This document shows, in pieces, positions 24,337 through 33,419 of a stretch of 64,000 nt of DNA. This stretch comes from an uncultured Oscillospiraceae bacterium (lineage in GTDB: Bacteria; Bacillota; Clostridia; Oscillospirales; Oscillospiraceae). A model generated the notes under the pieces. That model was given only the letters and a program-made list of their open reading frames with translations. It was not told the origin of the DNA and made no database searches. The DNA is taken from NCBI GenBank assembly GCA_910578505.1, contig CAJTPV010000013.1:13016-77015 (forward strand), written 5' to 3'. Positions within the stretch are counted from its first letter, which is position 1. Each line of letters opens with the position of its first letter. The position numbers and the translations under genes are program-made.

Positions 24337-24888
24337 ATGAGAGTCATCACCGGCTCTGCCAGAGGCAGAAAATTAAAAGAGTTGACAGGGATGGACACCC
24401 GTCCCACCACAGACCGGGTCAAAGAGGCTATTTTCAGCATCATCCAGTTCGATTTGGAGGGCCGCCGGGTATTGGACCTCTTCGCCGGCACCGGGCAGCT
24501 GGGCATCGAGGCCCTGAGCCGGGGGGCGGCGTCTGCCGTGTTTGTGGAGCACCGCCGGGAGGCGGCGAACCTGATCCGGGACAATCTGGCGCTGACGGGC
24601 CTGGCCGGCTCCGCCAGGGTGGTGGACGGGGATGCGTTCGCCTTCCTTTCCTCCGCCAGGGAGACCTTTGACATCATTTTGCTCGACCCCCCCTTCGCCG
24701 CCGGGCTATGGGAAAATGCGCTGGACGCCATTTCAAGGTTTGACATTTTATCAGACCATGGTATAATAATCTGTGAATCGCCTGTACAGCAGGAGCTGCC
24801 CGCCCTCTCCCCCCCCTATTTCCCGCACCGGGTCTACCGCTACGGGCAGGTCAAGGTCACCACCTACCACAAGGAGGTGGGGGCATGA
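24337..24888 (+). CDS. rsmD: 16S rRNA (guanine966-N2)-methyltransferase RsmD
   Basis: A 183-residue SAM-dependent methyltransferase that modifies G966 of 16S rRNA. Motifs: MRVITGSARGRKL start, VLDLFAGTGQLGIEALSRGA (SAM binding) and LLDPPF (catalytic DPPF). The ATG follows GGGGAGAAAGGA. The stop overlaps the coaD ATG (ATGA). rsmD-coaD pairing is standard in Firmicutes. Confidence 0.95.
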   Translation: MRVITGSARGRKLKELTGMDTRPTTDRVKEAIFSIIQFDLEGRRVLDLFAGTGQLGIEALSRGAASAVFVEHRREAANLIRDNLALTGLAGSARVVDGDAFAFLSSARETFDIILLDPPFAAGLWENALDAISRFDILSDHGIIICESPVQQELPALSPPYFPHRVYRYGQVKVTTYHKEVGA

Positions 24889-25382
24889 ACACCGCCGTCT
24901 TTCCGGGCAGCTTTGACCCCGTCACCGTGGGGCACCTGGACATCATTGCGCGCGCTGCCGCCATCTTTGACCGGGTGATCGTGTGCATTATGGTCAACGG
25001 CGGGAAACACCCCCTGTTCTCTATGGAGGAGCGGCTGCGGTTTCTCCGGGCCGCCATCACCTGCATCCCCAACGCCCAGGCCGTCCTGTGCGACGGCCTT
25101 CTGGCGGACTTCGCCCGAAAGCAGGGCGCCCGCACGCTGGTCAAGGGCGTGCGCGGCTGCGCCGACTTTGACTGGGAGTTCCAAATGGCCCAGATCAACC
25201 GGGGCCTATGGCCGGAGCTGGACACCGTCTTCCTTCCGGCCCAGACAAAACATCTGCATATCAGCTCCACAATGGCGCGGGAGATGATCCGCTACCGCCA
25301 GGACCTGTCCGGCTGCATACCCGCGGGCGCGCTGGAAGCCGTACTGGAGTCCGCAGAAGGGAAGGATAATTATGGCAAATGA
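24885..25382 (+). CDS. coaD: Phosphopantetheine adenylyltransferase CoaD
   Basis: A 165-residue enzyme of coenzyme A synthesis (4'-phosphopantetheine + ATP to dephospho-CoA). Motifs: FPGSFDPVTVGHLDII at the N-terminus, KGVRG in the middle and HISSTMAREM near the end. Translation is coupled to rsmD, and its last 11 bases overlap the next gene. Confidence 0.95.
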   Translation: MNTAVFPGSFDPVTVGHLDIIARAAAIFDRVIVCIMVNGGKHPLFSMEERLRFLRAAITCIPNAQAVLCDGLLADFARKQGARTLVKGVRGCADFDWEFQMAQINRGLWPELDTVFLPAQTKHLHISSTMAREMIRYRQDLSGCIPAGALEAVLESAEGKDNYGK

Positions 25383-25893
25383 CGTGCAATATCTGATCGA
25401 CATGCTCTATGAGATGATCGATACCGCCAAGACCATGCCCATGGCCCGTGACAAGTGCGTGATCGTACGGGAGGACGCCCTGGACCTGCTGGACGATCTG
25501 CGGGGCCAGCTGCCGGCGGAGCTGAAGAAGGCCCAGGACCTGATCCGCGCCAGAGACGAATATGTGGAGAACGCCAAAAAGGAGGCGGAGAAGATCCGCC
25601 GCCAGGCGGATATGGACGCAAAAACCATTGTGGAGGAGAGTGAGATCACCCGCATTGCCCGGGACAAGGCCCAGCAGATGCTGCGCCAGGCCGGGGACCG
25701 GGCCAACGGCATGATCGGCGTGGCCAACGAGTACACCGACGACGCCCTGCGCCGCACGGAGGAGGCCATCCAAATGGCCCTGGAGGAAATCCGGGAATCG
25801 CGGGCCAGATTCCGGGCGGTTTCCAACGAGAAGCTCCAGGCCCAGCGGGCCAGACTGGAGGAGCAGCGGGGCGACGGCGACAGAAGGCGGTAA
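25372..25893 (+). CDS. Coiled-coil protein downstream of coaD
   Basis: A 173-residue, highly charged helical protein (long coiled coil about 55-160, KKEAEKIRRQADMDAKTIVE). It resembles the small proteins annotated as ATPase or ATP-synthase-subunit-like that follow coaD in many Clostridia; this resemblance probably reflects coiled-coil composition. No catalytic motif seen. It overlaps coaD by 11 bases and precedes a strong terminator. Function unknown. Confidence 0.75.
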   Translation: MANDVQYLIDMLYEMIDTAKTMPMARDKCVIVREDALDLLDDLRGQLPAELKKAQDLIRARDEYVENAKKEAEKIRRQADMDAKTIVEESEITRIARDKAQQMLRQAGDRANGMIGVANEYTDDALRRTEEAIQMALEEIRESRARFRAVSNEKLQAQRARLEEQRGDGDRRR

Positions 25894-25970
25894 AGCAGCG
25901 CCTCAGAACCGCCATTTCCTCCCGATTTCCGCAAAATTGGTAAAAAAAGGAACTATATATTGAAAATCGG

Positions 25971-26017
25971 AAATACCTTTGGCGCAACATTTTGTGCCGG
26001 AGGTATTTTGTTTTTTT
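25971..26017 (+). terminator. Intrinsic terminator before the dcw cluster
   Basis: AAATACCT...AGGTATTT with an inner GGCGC/GTGCC stem, followed by TTGTTTTTTT. It insulates the rsmD-coaD unit from the cell-division cluster. Confidence 0.85.
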
Positions 26018-26113
26018 CGCGGTTTTTTGTAGAACAGACGTTTTTTATACTAAGAACCGGCGGTTTTTCTTCAAAAAATGTCTTTCTTCAACAATAAAAA
26101 AAAAAAGTTGCGC

Positions 26114-26142
26114 TTGCATTTCGAGCGGATATGCCGTATACT
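26114..26142 (+). promoter_or_regulatory. Main promoter of the dcw cluster
   Basis: TTGCAT, 17 bases, TATACT. Transcription should begin near 26149, inside or just before the MraZ boxes, giving a leader of about 120 bases to mraZ. Confidence 0.8.
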
Positions 26143-26150
26143 AGGTAGCG

Positions 26151-26180
26151 AAGTGGGGAGAAGTGGGGGAATGTAGGGAG
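26151..26180 (+). promoter_or_regulatory. MraZ operator: three boxes with 10-base period
   Basis: TGGGG at 26154, TGGGG at 26164 and TAGGG at 26174, each separated by 5 bases. MraZ is known to bind TGGGN repeats with 5-base spacing near its own promoter and to repress the cluster. Their position right at the predicted start site supports autoregulation. Confidence 0.75.
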
Positions 26181-26270
26181 ACGCCGGCAGCGGCCCTCCC
26201 GGAGGACCCGAAAACCGGCCTCGGCCCCCTGGTTGTTCCGCCCGTCCGGAGGGAAAGGCAGGTGGGGGGC

Positions 26271-26687
26271 GTGATTGGGCAGTATCAGCACAATATCGAC
26301 GCCAAGGGCCGCCTGTTCATCCCCGCCAAGTACCGGGAGGAGCTGGGGGAGGCTTTTTATGTCACCATCGGCCTGGACGGCTGCCTGTCGGTCTACTCCG
26401 ACGCCAAGTGGGCGGACCTGACCGCCAAGTTCGACGCGCTGCCCATCGCCAAGGCCCGCTCCATGCGCGCCCTTTTCGCCAACGCCGCCAAGTGCGAGCC
26501 GGACGCCCAGGGCCGCATCCTCATCCCCGCCAAGCTGCGCCGGTACGCGGCGCTGGAAAAGGAAGTTGTCATCAACGGCGCGTCGAAGTGCGTGGAGCTG
26601 TGGAACCCGGAGCGGTGGGCCCCCATCGAGGAGGCCGGCCTGGACCCGGAAAACCTGGCTGCCGCTATGGAAGAACTGGGATTCTGA
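26271..26687 (+). CDS. mraZ: Transcriptional regulator MraZ
   Basis: A 138-residue protein with two SpoVT/AbrB-like halves: IGQYQHNIDAKGRLFIPAKY (about 2-21) and CEPDAQGRILIPAKLR (about 75-90). It forms rings on DNA and represses the dcw cluster. The start is GTG; another GTG three codons upstream has a slightly better-spaced AAAGG, so the exact start is uncertain. rsmH begins one base after its stop. Three matching boxes lie upstream. Confidence 0.93.
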   Translation: MIGQYQHNIDAKGRLFIPAKYREELGEAFYVTIGLDGCLSVYSDAKWADLTAKFDALPIAKARSMRALFANAAKCEPDAQGRILIPAKLRRYAALEKEVVINGASKCVELWNPERWAPIEEAGLDPENLAAAMEELGF

Positions 26688-26688
26688 T

Positions 26689-27636
26689 ATGGACAAGGAC
26701 TATGGACACAAGCCGGTGCTGTTGGAGGAATGCCTGCAGGCGCTGGCGATCCGCCCGGATGGATGCTATCTGGACGGAACACTGGGCCGGGCGGGCCACT
26801 CGCTGGCGATCCTGCGCCGCCTGACCACCGGGCGGCTGGTGGGGATCGACCGGGACATGGCCGCCATTGGGGCCGCCAGGGAGCGTCTGGCGGATTTTCA
26901 GGACCGGGTGACCCTGGTCCACGGCAATTTCCGGGACCTGGGCCGCATTTTGCAGGAGACAGGGACAGGCCCTCTGGACGGCATGCTTTTTGACCTGGGC
27001 GTGTCCTCCCCCCAGCTGGACGAGGCCCGGCGGGGGTTCAGCTACATGCAGGACGCCCCGCTGGATATGCGGATGGACGAGAGCGAGGCGCTGAGCGCCG
27101 CGGACATCGTCAACACCTGGAGTCAGGAGGAGCTGCGGCGGGTCCTGTACGAGTACGGGGAGGAGCGGTACGCGCCCCGGATTGCCCAGGCCATCGTGCG
27201 CCGGAGAGGGGACAGGCCCATCGAAACCACCGGGGAGCTGGTGGAGGTGATCCGCTCGGCCATGCCCGCCGCCGCCCTGCGGGAGAAGCAGCACCCGGCC
27301 AAGCGGAGCTTTCAGGCCCTGCGCATCGCGGTGAACGGCGAGCTGGAGGCGCTGCCGCCCATGCTGGCGGCAGCGGCGGACGGGCTGAAGCCGGGGGGCC
27401 GGCTGGCGGTGATCACGTTCCACAGTCTGGAGGACCGGATCGTCAAGCAGACCCTGCGGGAGCTGGCCACGGGCTGCACCTGCCCGCCCCAGTTTCCGGT
27501 GTGCGTGTGCGGGAAGAAGCCCAGGCTGAAGCTCATCACCCGCAAGCCGGTGACGCCGGGGCCGGAGGAGCTGGCAGAGAATTCACGGGCCCGCAGCGCC
27601 AAGCTCCGGGTGGCGGAGCGCACGGAGTTCGAGTAA
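26689..27636 (+). CDS. rsmH: 16S rRNA (cytosine1402-N4)-methyltransferase RsmH (MraW)
   Basis: A 315-residue methyltransferase acting on C1402 of 16S rRNA. Motifs: HKPVLLEECLQAL at the N-terminus, LDGTLGRAGHS, GIDRDMAAI, FDLGVSSPQLD and ITFHSLEDRIVK. A short cysteine-rich stretch (CTCPPQFPVCVCGKKP) near residues 264-279 is as in other Clostridia. It is the second gene of the dcw cluster. Confidence 0.95.
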   Translation: MDKDYGHKPVLLEECLQALAIRPDGCYLDGTLGRAGHSLAILRRLTTGRLVGIDRDMAAIGAARERLADFQDRVTLVHGNFRDLGRILQETGTGPLDGMLFDLGVSSPQLDEARRGFSYMQDAPLDMRMDESEALSAADIVNTWSQEELRRVLYEYGEERYAPRIAQAIVRRRGDRPIETTGELVEVIRSAMPAAALREKQHPAKRSFQALRIAVNGELEALPPMLAAAADGLKPGGRLAVITFHSLEDRIVKQTLRELATGCTCPPQFPVCVCGKKPRLKLITRKPVTPGPEELAENSRARSAKLRVAERTEFE

Positions 27637-27702
27637 ACCAGGCCTTGGGCCTGTCATGGAGAAAACGGCGGGCACGGGTCCGCAGCGGAAGGGGGATAGG
27701 GC

Positions 27703-28284
27703 ATGGCCGCAAACAGAAACAGGAAAAAACGCCCGGTCCCCCGGCCCACGGAGGGCAACCTGGCCCGGAAGCTGGACAGCCGCGAGCTGGAGCGGTATCC
27801 GGAGCCCTATGGCCGGCCGGAAGTTGAGCGGCAGTACCACCGCCGCCAGGAGACCGCCATGGAGCGGCGCTCCCGGCAGCACGCCGCCGCCAAGGCCGCG
27901 GTCCGCGCCGCCCAGAAGCTGTCGCCGGGCCTGCTGGCGGGCTTCGCGGCCACCGCCGCGCTGATGGTGCTGGTGCTGCTGTGTTATGTGCGGCTGAACG
28001 CCATCTCCCGCAGCATCGTGGACATGAAGACCGACATCGCGGCGCTGGAGACGGAGCAGGTGTCCCTGCTGACCCGGTATGAGCAGGCCTTTGACCTGAC
28101 GTCGGTGAAGGCGGCGGCGGAGGCCGCCGGGATGACCCAGCCCAGCGACAGCCAGATCTATTATATCGACCTGCCCGGCGCGGACCAGGCGGTGTCCTAC
28201 AGCGACAATGAGATTGGGCTGCCGGAGCGGTTTGTGTCCAAGGTGAAGGACCTGTTTGCGGAGATCAAGGAATATTTCCAGTAG
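27703..28284 (+). CDS. ftsL: FtsL-like septum protein
   Basis: A 193-residue single-pass protein: basic cytoplasmic N-terminus (about 1-78), one membrane helix (about 82-102, LLAGFAATAALMVLVLLCY), then a short coiled coil (MKTDIAALETEQVSLL). This layout and the position between rsmH and a penicillin-binding protein identify it as the FtsL equivalent, which bridges DivIB/DivIC and the septal synthase. Sequence similarity to FtsL is always low, so the call rests on layout and context. ATG behind GAAGGGGGA. Confidence 0.75.
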   Translation: MAANRNRKKRPVPRPTEGNLARKLDSRELERYPEPYGRPEVERQYHRRQETAMERRSRQHAAAKAAVRAAQKLSPGLLAGFAATAALMVLVLLCYVRLNAISRSIVDMKTDIAALETEQVSLLTRYEQAFDLTSVKAAAEAAGMTQPSDSQIYYIDLPGADQAVSYSDNEIGLPERFVSKVKDLFAEIKEYFQ

Positions 28285-28348
28285 CGGGAAGTATACTCGT
28301 AGATAAGGGAGGCTGCTACGCTGGACACGGGCCGGCAGGCGGATGACG

Positions 28349-28377
28349 ATTGGCCGGGCGCTGCGCGCACGGCCAAT
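28349..28377. other. Hairpin between ftsL and the first penicillin-binding protein gene
   Basis: ATTGGCCG pairs with CGGCCAAT (8 pairs, 13-base loop). No T-run, so it may be an RNA-stability or processing element within the operon. Confidence 0.3.
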
Positions 28378-28414
28378 TCGGTGTTTGCAAGCCTGAGATT
28401 TTCAGGAGGAACCT

Positions 28415-30823
28415 ATGGCATATCAAGCCCCAAGACCAAGAAAACCACAGAAAGCGCCGCGCAGGCCCAAGCTCCCTGCGGACTCGGCCAAGAAGGCGAA
28501 GCAGATCATCCAGCGGCGCACCATCTACCTGCTGCTGCTGTTCGGCGTGGTGACGTTCCTGGCGGTGTTCGCCAAGGCCTATGATCTGACGATGAACCAG
28601 GGCGACGAGCTGAAGGCCCGGGCCTCCCAGCAGCAGACCCGGAGCACCACCATCACCGCCTCCCGCGGCACCATCTATGATCGCAACGGCACCATCCTGG
28701 CCATCTCCGCCATGGCGGACACCGTGTTTCTGGACCCGAAGGTCATCCAGGAGTATGCCGCCGAGCTGGACGTGAAGCGGGCGGAGGCGCTGGCCAAGGG
28801 GGTGAAGAGCGGGGAGACCCTGCCCATGACAGGGCAGGAGTACAAGGACCTGATCGCCTCCAAGCTGGCGCAGCTGCTGGGGCTCCAGGAGCGGGACGTG
28901 TACGAGAAGATGGAGAGGACCCAGAGCCGGTACGAGGTCCTGGCCACCAAGGCGGATAAGGACACCGTAGGCGACAAGGTGCGCCAATTCATCTCCAAGG
29001 ACGGCGTGGAGGCCGGGAACACCACCGGCAAGGCCATCCAGGGCGTCCACCTGCAGAGCGACGCCAAGCGGTACTACCCCTACGGCTCCCTGGCCGCCCA
29101 TGTCATCGGCTTTCTGGGCCCAGAGGACCACGGCGCTTACGGCCTGGAGGCCATCTACGAGAAGGACCTGAGCGGGAAAACAGGGCTGGCGGTGACGGCC
29201 AAGGACGCCACCGGCTCGGAGCTGATGTTCCAATACGGGCAGGTCTACGACGCCGAGGACGGGAAAAACCTGCAGCTGACCATTGACACCAATATCCAGA
29301 GCTACCTGGAGCAGGGGCTGGCGGACATGATCGAGCAGTTCCACGCCGCCAACGGGGCCCAGGGCATTGTCATGGATCCCCGGAACGGGGCCATCCTGGC
29401 CATCGCCTCCAACCCCACCTACGACGTCAACCACCCGCGGGAGATCTACGACAGCGCCCTCCAGCAGCTGGTGGGCACGCCGAAGGAGGGCGGAGCGGAG
29501 GGGGAGACGGTGACCCTGGAGGAGATGCAGCTCAAGCAGTGGCGCAGCAAGGCCGTCAACGACACCTATGAGCCGGGCTCCACCTATAAGGTCCTCACCC
29601 TGGCCATGGGCCTGGAGGAGGGAAAAGTCAACCTGAACAGCACCTTCTACTGCAGCGGCGGACTGGATGTAGACGACTGGTACATCAAATGCAACAATAT
29701 CTACGGCCATAAAAACCAGTCGCTGAAGGAGGCGGTGGGCCACTCCTGCAACCCCGCCTTCATGAACATCGCCTTCAGCGTGGGCGCCAGGCGATATTAT
29801 GATTATCTGGACGCCTTCGGGCTCTTCGACGCCACCGGGGTGGACCTGCAGGGCGAGGGGACCAGCATCTTCGCGCCCTACAAGACCTTCTCCCAGACCC
29901 GGACGGACCTGGCCTCCTACTCCTTCGGCCAGAAATTCAACATCACGCCCATCCAGCTCATCACGGCCCAGGCGGCCTGCATCAACGGCGGCTACCTGTA
30001 CCAGCCCCACGTGGTGGAGAAAAAGCTGGACAGCGACGGCAATGTGGTGGAGCAGTTTGACGCCACCCCCATCCGGCAGGTCATCAGCGAGGAGACCTCC
30101 GCCACGGTGCGGGAGATATTGGAATACGTGGTGGAGAAGGGCGGCGGCAAAAACGGCCAGGTAGCCGGGTACCGGGTGGGGGGCAAGACCGGCACTGCCG
30201 ACAAGGGCAACACCGGGGACGTCATCGTCTCCTTCCTGAGCTTCGCCCCTGCCGACGACCCCCAGGTGATCATGCTGCTGACCCTGGACACCCCGTCCCG
30301 GAGCACAGGGACCTACGTCTCCGGCGGCAATATGGTGGGGCCCACGGCCTCCGCCATCATGTCGGATATCCTGCCCTATCTGGGCATCTCCCCGCAGTAC
30401 AGCGACGACACCAAGGCCGCCGCGGATCTGACCGTTCCCTATGTGGTGGGGGAGACCAAGGACGGCGCTGCGGCGAAGCTGAACGAATACGGCTTTACGT
30501 CCTACCGCACAGTAGGCGGCGGGGACACGGTCACAGACCAGACGCCGGTGGGCGGGGCCATCATCCCGGCGGGGGCGGAGATCATCCTGTACATGGGCGA
30601 GGAGAAACCCAGCGGCCTATGTACGGTGCCCAACGTGGTGGGGATGTCCGCCGCGGATGCCAACAGCGCCATGAGCAACGCCGGACTCATCATGAAATCC
30701 ACCGGGGCCACCGGCACAAAGGGCATCAAAGCCATCAGCCAGTCCACGCCGGAGGGCACCCAGGTACCCGCCGGAACAGTGGTCACCGTGCAAATGGGGC
30801 AGACGGCCACCACCAGCGATTGA
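28415..30823 (+). CDS. Class B penicillin-binding protein with two PASTA domains (FtsI/PBP2B/SpoVD type), copy 1
   Basis: An 802-residue peptidoglycan transpeptidase: short cytoplasmic part, one membrane helix (about 37-57, TIYLLLLFGVVTFLAVFA), dimerisation domain, transpeptidase domain with SxxK at Ser389 (PGSTYK), SCN (VGHSCNP) and KTG (VGGKTGTADKG), then two C-terminal PASTA domains (about 665-795). It cross-links septal or spore peptidoglycan with FtsW/SpoVE. B. subtilis has pbpB and spoVD side by side at this place. Here the two copies are very similar, so I cannot tell which is vegetative and which sporulation-specific. AGGAGG precedes the ATG. Confidence 0.9.
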   Translation: MAYQAPRPRKPQKAPRRPKLPADSAKKAKQIIQRRTIYLLLLFGVVTFLAVFAKAYDLTMNQGDELKARASQQQTRSTTITASRGTIYDRNGTILAISAMADTVFLDPKVIQEYAAELDVKRAEALAKGVKSGETLPMTGQEYKDLIASKLAQLLGLQERDVYEKMERTQSRYEVLATKADKDTVGDKVRQFISKDGVEAGNTTGKAIQGVHLQSDAKRYYPYGSLAAHVIGFLGPEDHGAYGLEAIYEKDLSGKTGLAVTAKDATGSELMFQYGQVYDAEDGKNLQLTIDTNIQSYLEQGLADMIEQFHAANGAQGIVMDPRNGAILAIASNPTYDVNHPREIYDSALQQLVGTPKEGGAEGETVTLEEMQLKQWRSKAVNDTYEPGSTYKVLTLAMGLEEGKVNLNSTFYCSGGLDVDDWYIKCNNIYGHKNQSLKEAVGHSCNPAFMNIAFSVGARRYYDYLDAFGLFDATGVDLQGEGTSIFAPYKTFSQTRTDLASYSFGQKFNITPIQLITAQAACINGGYLYQPHVVEKKLDSDGNVVEQFDATPIRQVISEETSATVREILEYVVEKGGGKNGQVAGYRVGGKTGTADKGNTGDVIVSFLSFAPADDPQVIMLLTLDTPSRSTGTYVSGGNMVGPTASAIMSDILPYLGISPQYSDDTKAAADLTVPYVVGETKDGAAAKLNEYGFTSYRTVGGGDTVTDQTPVGGAIIPAGAEIILYMGEEKPSGLCTVPNVVGMSAADANSAMSNAGLIMKSTGATGTKGIKAISQSTPEGTQVPAGTVVTVQMGQTATTSD

Positions 30824-30855
30824 CAGCCCCCCCAACCAGGACGCGAAGCGCATAA

Positions 30856-30892
30856 AAAGTTCTTTTTGATTCTTTTTCTTTCAAGAAAAAGA
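30856..30892. repeat. Left copy of a 37-base inverted repeat flanking the second penicillin-binding protein gene
   Basis: The sequence begins AAAGTTCTTTTTGATTC and ends TTTCAAGAAAAAGA. Its reverse complement occurs at 33282-33318 with one mismatch (36/37). Each copy also contains a short internal palindrome (TTTTTCTT...AAGAAAAA). Confidence 0.8.
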
Positions 30893-30916
30893 GTGAACAA
30901 CCTAAAGGAGGCACAT

Positions 30917-33280
30917 ATGTCACACCGGCCCGAAAAGGAGCTGCGAAAGATAAAACGCCCGCCTGATTCCGCCAGACAGGCGAAACAGGTCATTCAGCGG
31001 CGCACCATCTACCTCCTGCTGCTCTTCGGCGCGGCCACCTTCCTGGCCGTGTTCGCCAAGGCCTACGACCTGACCATCAACCAGGGCGAGGAGCTGAAGG
31101 CCCGGGCCTCCCGGCAGCAGACCCAGAGCACCCCCATCTCCGCCTCCCGCGGCGCCATCTACGACCGCAGCGGGACGGTCCTGGCCGTGTCCGCCACAGC
31201 GGACACCGTCTATCTGGCCCCGCGGGTCATCCAGCGCTATGCCGCGGAGCTGGACAGGGAGCGGGCCCAGGCGCTGGCCAACAGCACCGAGGGCGTCCTG
31301 TCCATAAGCGGCCAGGCGTACAAGGACCTGCTGGCCGCCCGCATGGCGGAGCTGCTGGAGCTGGACCAGCAGGACGTGTACGAGAAGATGGAGCGGACCT
31401 GGAGCCGGTACGAAATTCTGAAGACCCGCGTGGACAAGGCCACTGTGGGCGACAGGGTCCGCGCCTTCCTCACCAAGGACGGCAACCCCACCGGCAGGAC
31501 CATCCAGGGCATCTACCTGCAGAGCGACGCCAAGCGCTACTATCCCCACAGCACCCTGGCCGCCCATGTCATCGGCTTTCTGGACAACGACAACCACGGG
31601 GCCTACGGCCTGGAGGCCATCTATGAGGACGAACTGGACGGGAAGACCGGGGCGGCCGTGACGGCCAGAGACGCCACCGGCGCGGAGCCGCTGTTCCAAT
31701 ACGAGCAGTACTATGACGCCGAGGACGGCAGCAGCCTGCAGCTGACCATTGACGCCAACATCCAGAGCTACCTGGAGCGGGGGCTGGCCAGCATGGTCAA
31801 CCAGTTCGGGGCCGCCAACGGGGCCCAGGGCATCGTCATGGACCCCCGGAACGGGGCCATCCTGGCCATTGCCTCCAACCCCACCTACGACGTCAACCAC
31901 CCGCGGGAGATCTACGACAGCGCCCTCCGGGACCGGGTGGGGACCGCGGACGGGGCGGGCGGCACCGTCAACCTGGGGGATATGCAGTTCCGGCAGTGGC
32001 GCAGCAAGTCCGTCAACGACACCTATGAGCCGGGCTCCACCTATAAGATCCTCACCCTGGCCATGGCGCTGGAGGAGGGGACCGTCAATCCCAACAGCAC
32101 CTTTTATTGCAGCGGCTCCATCGAGGTCAACAAGCGGCGCATCAACTGCAGCCGCAAGACGGGCCACGGCAGCCAGAAGCTGGAGGAGGCGGTGGGAAAC
32201 TCCTGCAACCCGGCCTTCATCAACATCGGCCTGGGCGTGGGAGCGGAGAAATACTGGGAGTATCTGGACGCCTTCGGCATCTTTGACAAAACCGGCGTGG
32301 ACCTGCAGGGCGAGGTGTGCGGGAACTTCCACGACCACGACACCTTTCTGAGCGCGGACATCTATCTGGCCACTGTCTCCTTCGGCCAGACCTTCACCGT
32401 CACCCCCATCCAGCTCATTACGGCCCAGGCGGCCTGCATTAACGGCGGCTATCTCTACAAGCCCCATGTGGTGGATCAGGTGCTGGCTCCGGACGGCAGC
32501 GTGGTGAAAACGTTCGACACCACCCCCGTCCGGCAGGTGGTCAGCGAGAAGACCTCCGCCACGGTGCGGGAGATGCTGGAGTACGTGGTAGCCGGGGGGA
32601 CCGGCAAGAACGGGCAGGTGGCTGGGTACCGGGTGGGGGGCAAGACCGGCACCGCCGACAAGACCGGCACCGGGGACGTGGTGGTCTCCTTCCTGTGCTT
32701 TGCCCCCGCCGACGACCCCCAGGTGATCATGCTGCTGACCATGGACACCCCCTCCCGGAACACGGGGACGTACGTCTCCGGCGGCAACATGGTGGCCCCC
32801 ACGGCCTCCGCCATTATGTCCGATATCCTGCCCTACCTGGGCATCGCCCCCCAGTACAGCGGCGGCGATGAAGCCGCCGCCGACAGCACAGTCCCCGATG
32901 TGGCCGGCAGGACCAGGGAGGACGCCGCAGTGCAGCTGAAGGAGCACGGCTTTACGTCCTTCCGCACTGTGGGCGGCGGGGAGACGGTCACGGACCAGAC
33001 GCCGGTGGGCGGGGCCATTGTTCCCGCCTCTGCGGAGATCATCCTGTACATGGGGGAGGAGAAATCCAGCGCCCTGTGTACGGTGCCCGGCGTGGTGGGC
33101 CTGTCCGCCGCGGAGGCCAACAGGGCCATGAGCGACGCGGGACTGATTATGAAGTCCGCCGGACCGGGGGGGACGGAGGGCATCAAGGCCCTCAGCCAGT
33201 CCATCCCCGCCGGAGAGCAGATTGCCGCCGGGACGGTGGTCACCGTGCGGATGGGCCAGACGTCTGATACGGCAGATTAG
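30917..33280 (+). CDS. Class B penicillin-binding protein with two PASTA domains, copy 2
   Basis: A 787-residue close paralogue of the preceding gene, with the same order: membrane helix (about 33-53), dimerisation domain, transpeptidase with Ser374 (PGSTYK), SCN (VGNSCNP) and KTG (VGGKTGTADKT), and two PASTA domains. The main differences are a shorter N-terminal domain loop and divergent stretches after DSALRDR. AAAGGAGG precedes the ATG. One copy is probably for division and the other for the spore cortex, as for PBP2B and SpoVD; which is which is not visible. The gene is bracketed by inverted repeats. Confidence 0.9.
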   Translation: MSHRPEKELRKIKRPPDSARQAKQVIQRRTIYLLLLFGAATFLAVFAKAYDLTINQGEELKARASRQQTQSTPISASRGAIYDRSGTVLAVSATADTVYLAPRVIQRYAAELDRERAQALANSTEGVLSISGQAYKDLLAARMAELLELDQQDVYEKMERTWSRYEILKTRVDKATVGDRVRAFLTKDGNPTGRTIQGIYLQSDAKRYYPHSTLAAHVIGFLDNDNHGAYGLEAIYEDELDGKTGAAVTARDATGAEPLFQYEQYYDAEDGSSLQLTIDANIQSYLERGLASMVNQFGAANGAQGIVMDPRNGAILAIASNPTYDVNHPREIYDSALRDRVGTADGAGGTVNLGDMQFRQWRSKSVNDTYEPGSTYKILTLAMALEEGTVNPNSTFYCSGSIEVNKRRINCSRKTGHGSQKLEEAVGNSCNPAFINIGLGVGAEKYWEYLDAFGIFDKTGVDLQGEVCGNFHDHDTFLSADIYLATVSFGQTFTVTPIQLITAQAACINGGYLYKPHVVDQVLAPDGSVVKTFDTTPVRQVVSEKTSATVREMLEYVVAGGTGKNGQVAGYRVGGKTGTADKTGTGDVVVSFLCFAPADDPQVIMLLTMDTPSRNTGTYVSGGNMVAPTASAIMSDILPYLGIAPQYSGGDEAAADSTVPDVAGRTREDAAVQLKEHGFTSFRTVGGGETVTDQTPVGGAIVPASAEIILYMGEEKSSALCTVPGVVGLSAAEANRAMSDAGLIMKSAGPGGTEGIKALSQSIPAGEQIAAGTVVTVRMGQTSDTAD

Positions 33281-33281
33281 T

Positions 33282-33318
33282 TCTTTTTCTTGAAAGAAAA
33301 AGAACCAAAAAGAACTTT
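33282..33318. repeat. Right copy of the 37-base inverted repeat
   Basis: Reverse complement of 30856-30892 with one mismatch. It starts 2 bases after the stop of the second penicillin-binding protein gene. It contains TTCTTTTTCTT-GAA-AGAAAAAGAA but lacks a following T-run, so termination is doubtful. Confidence 0.8.
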
Positions 33319-33419
33319 AATGCCCGGTTTAGTTACAGCTGGTCCCGGTTTCCTGCCCGCCAGGAGAGAGAGGCGGGCATACAGAGTATAAAGAATGAGG
33401 AAAGTGCAGGCTGCATAAG

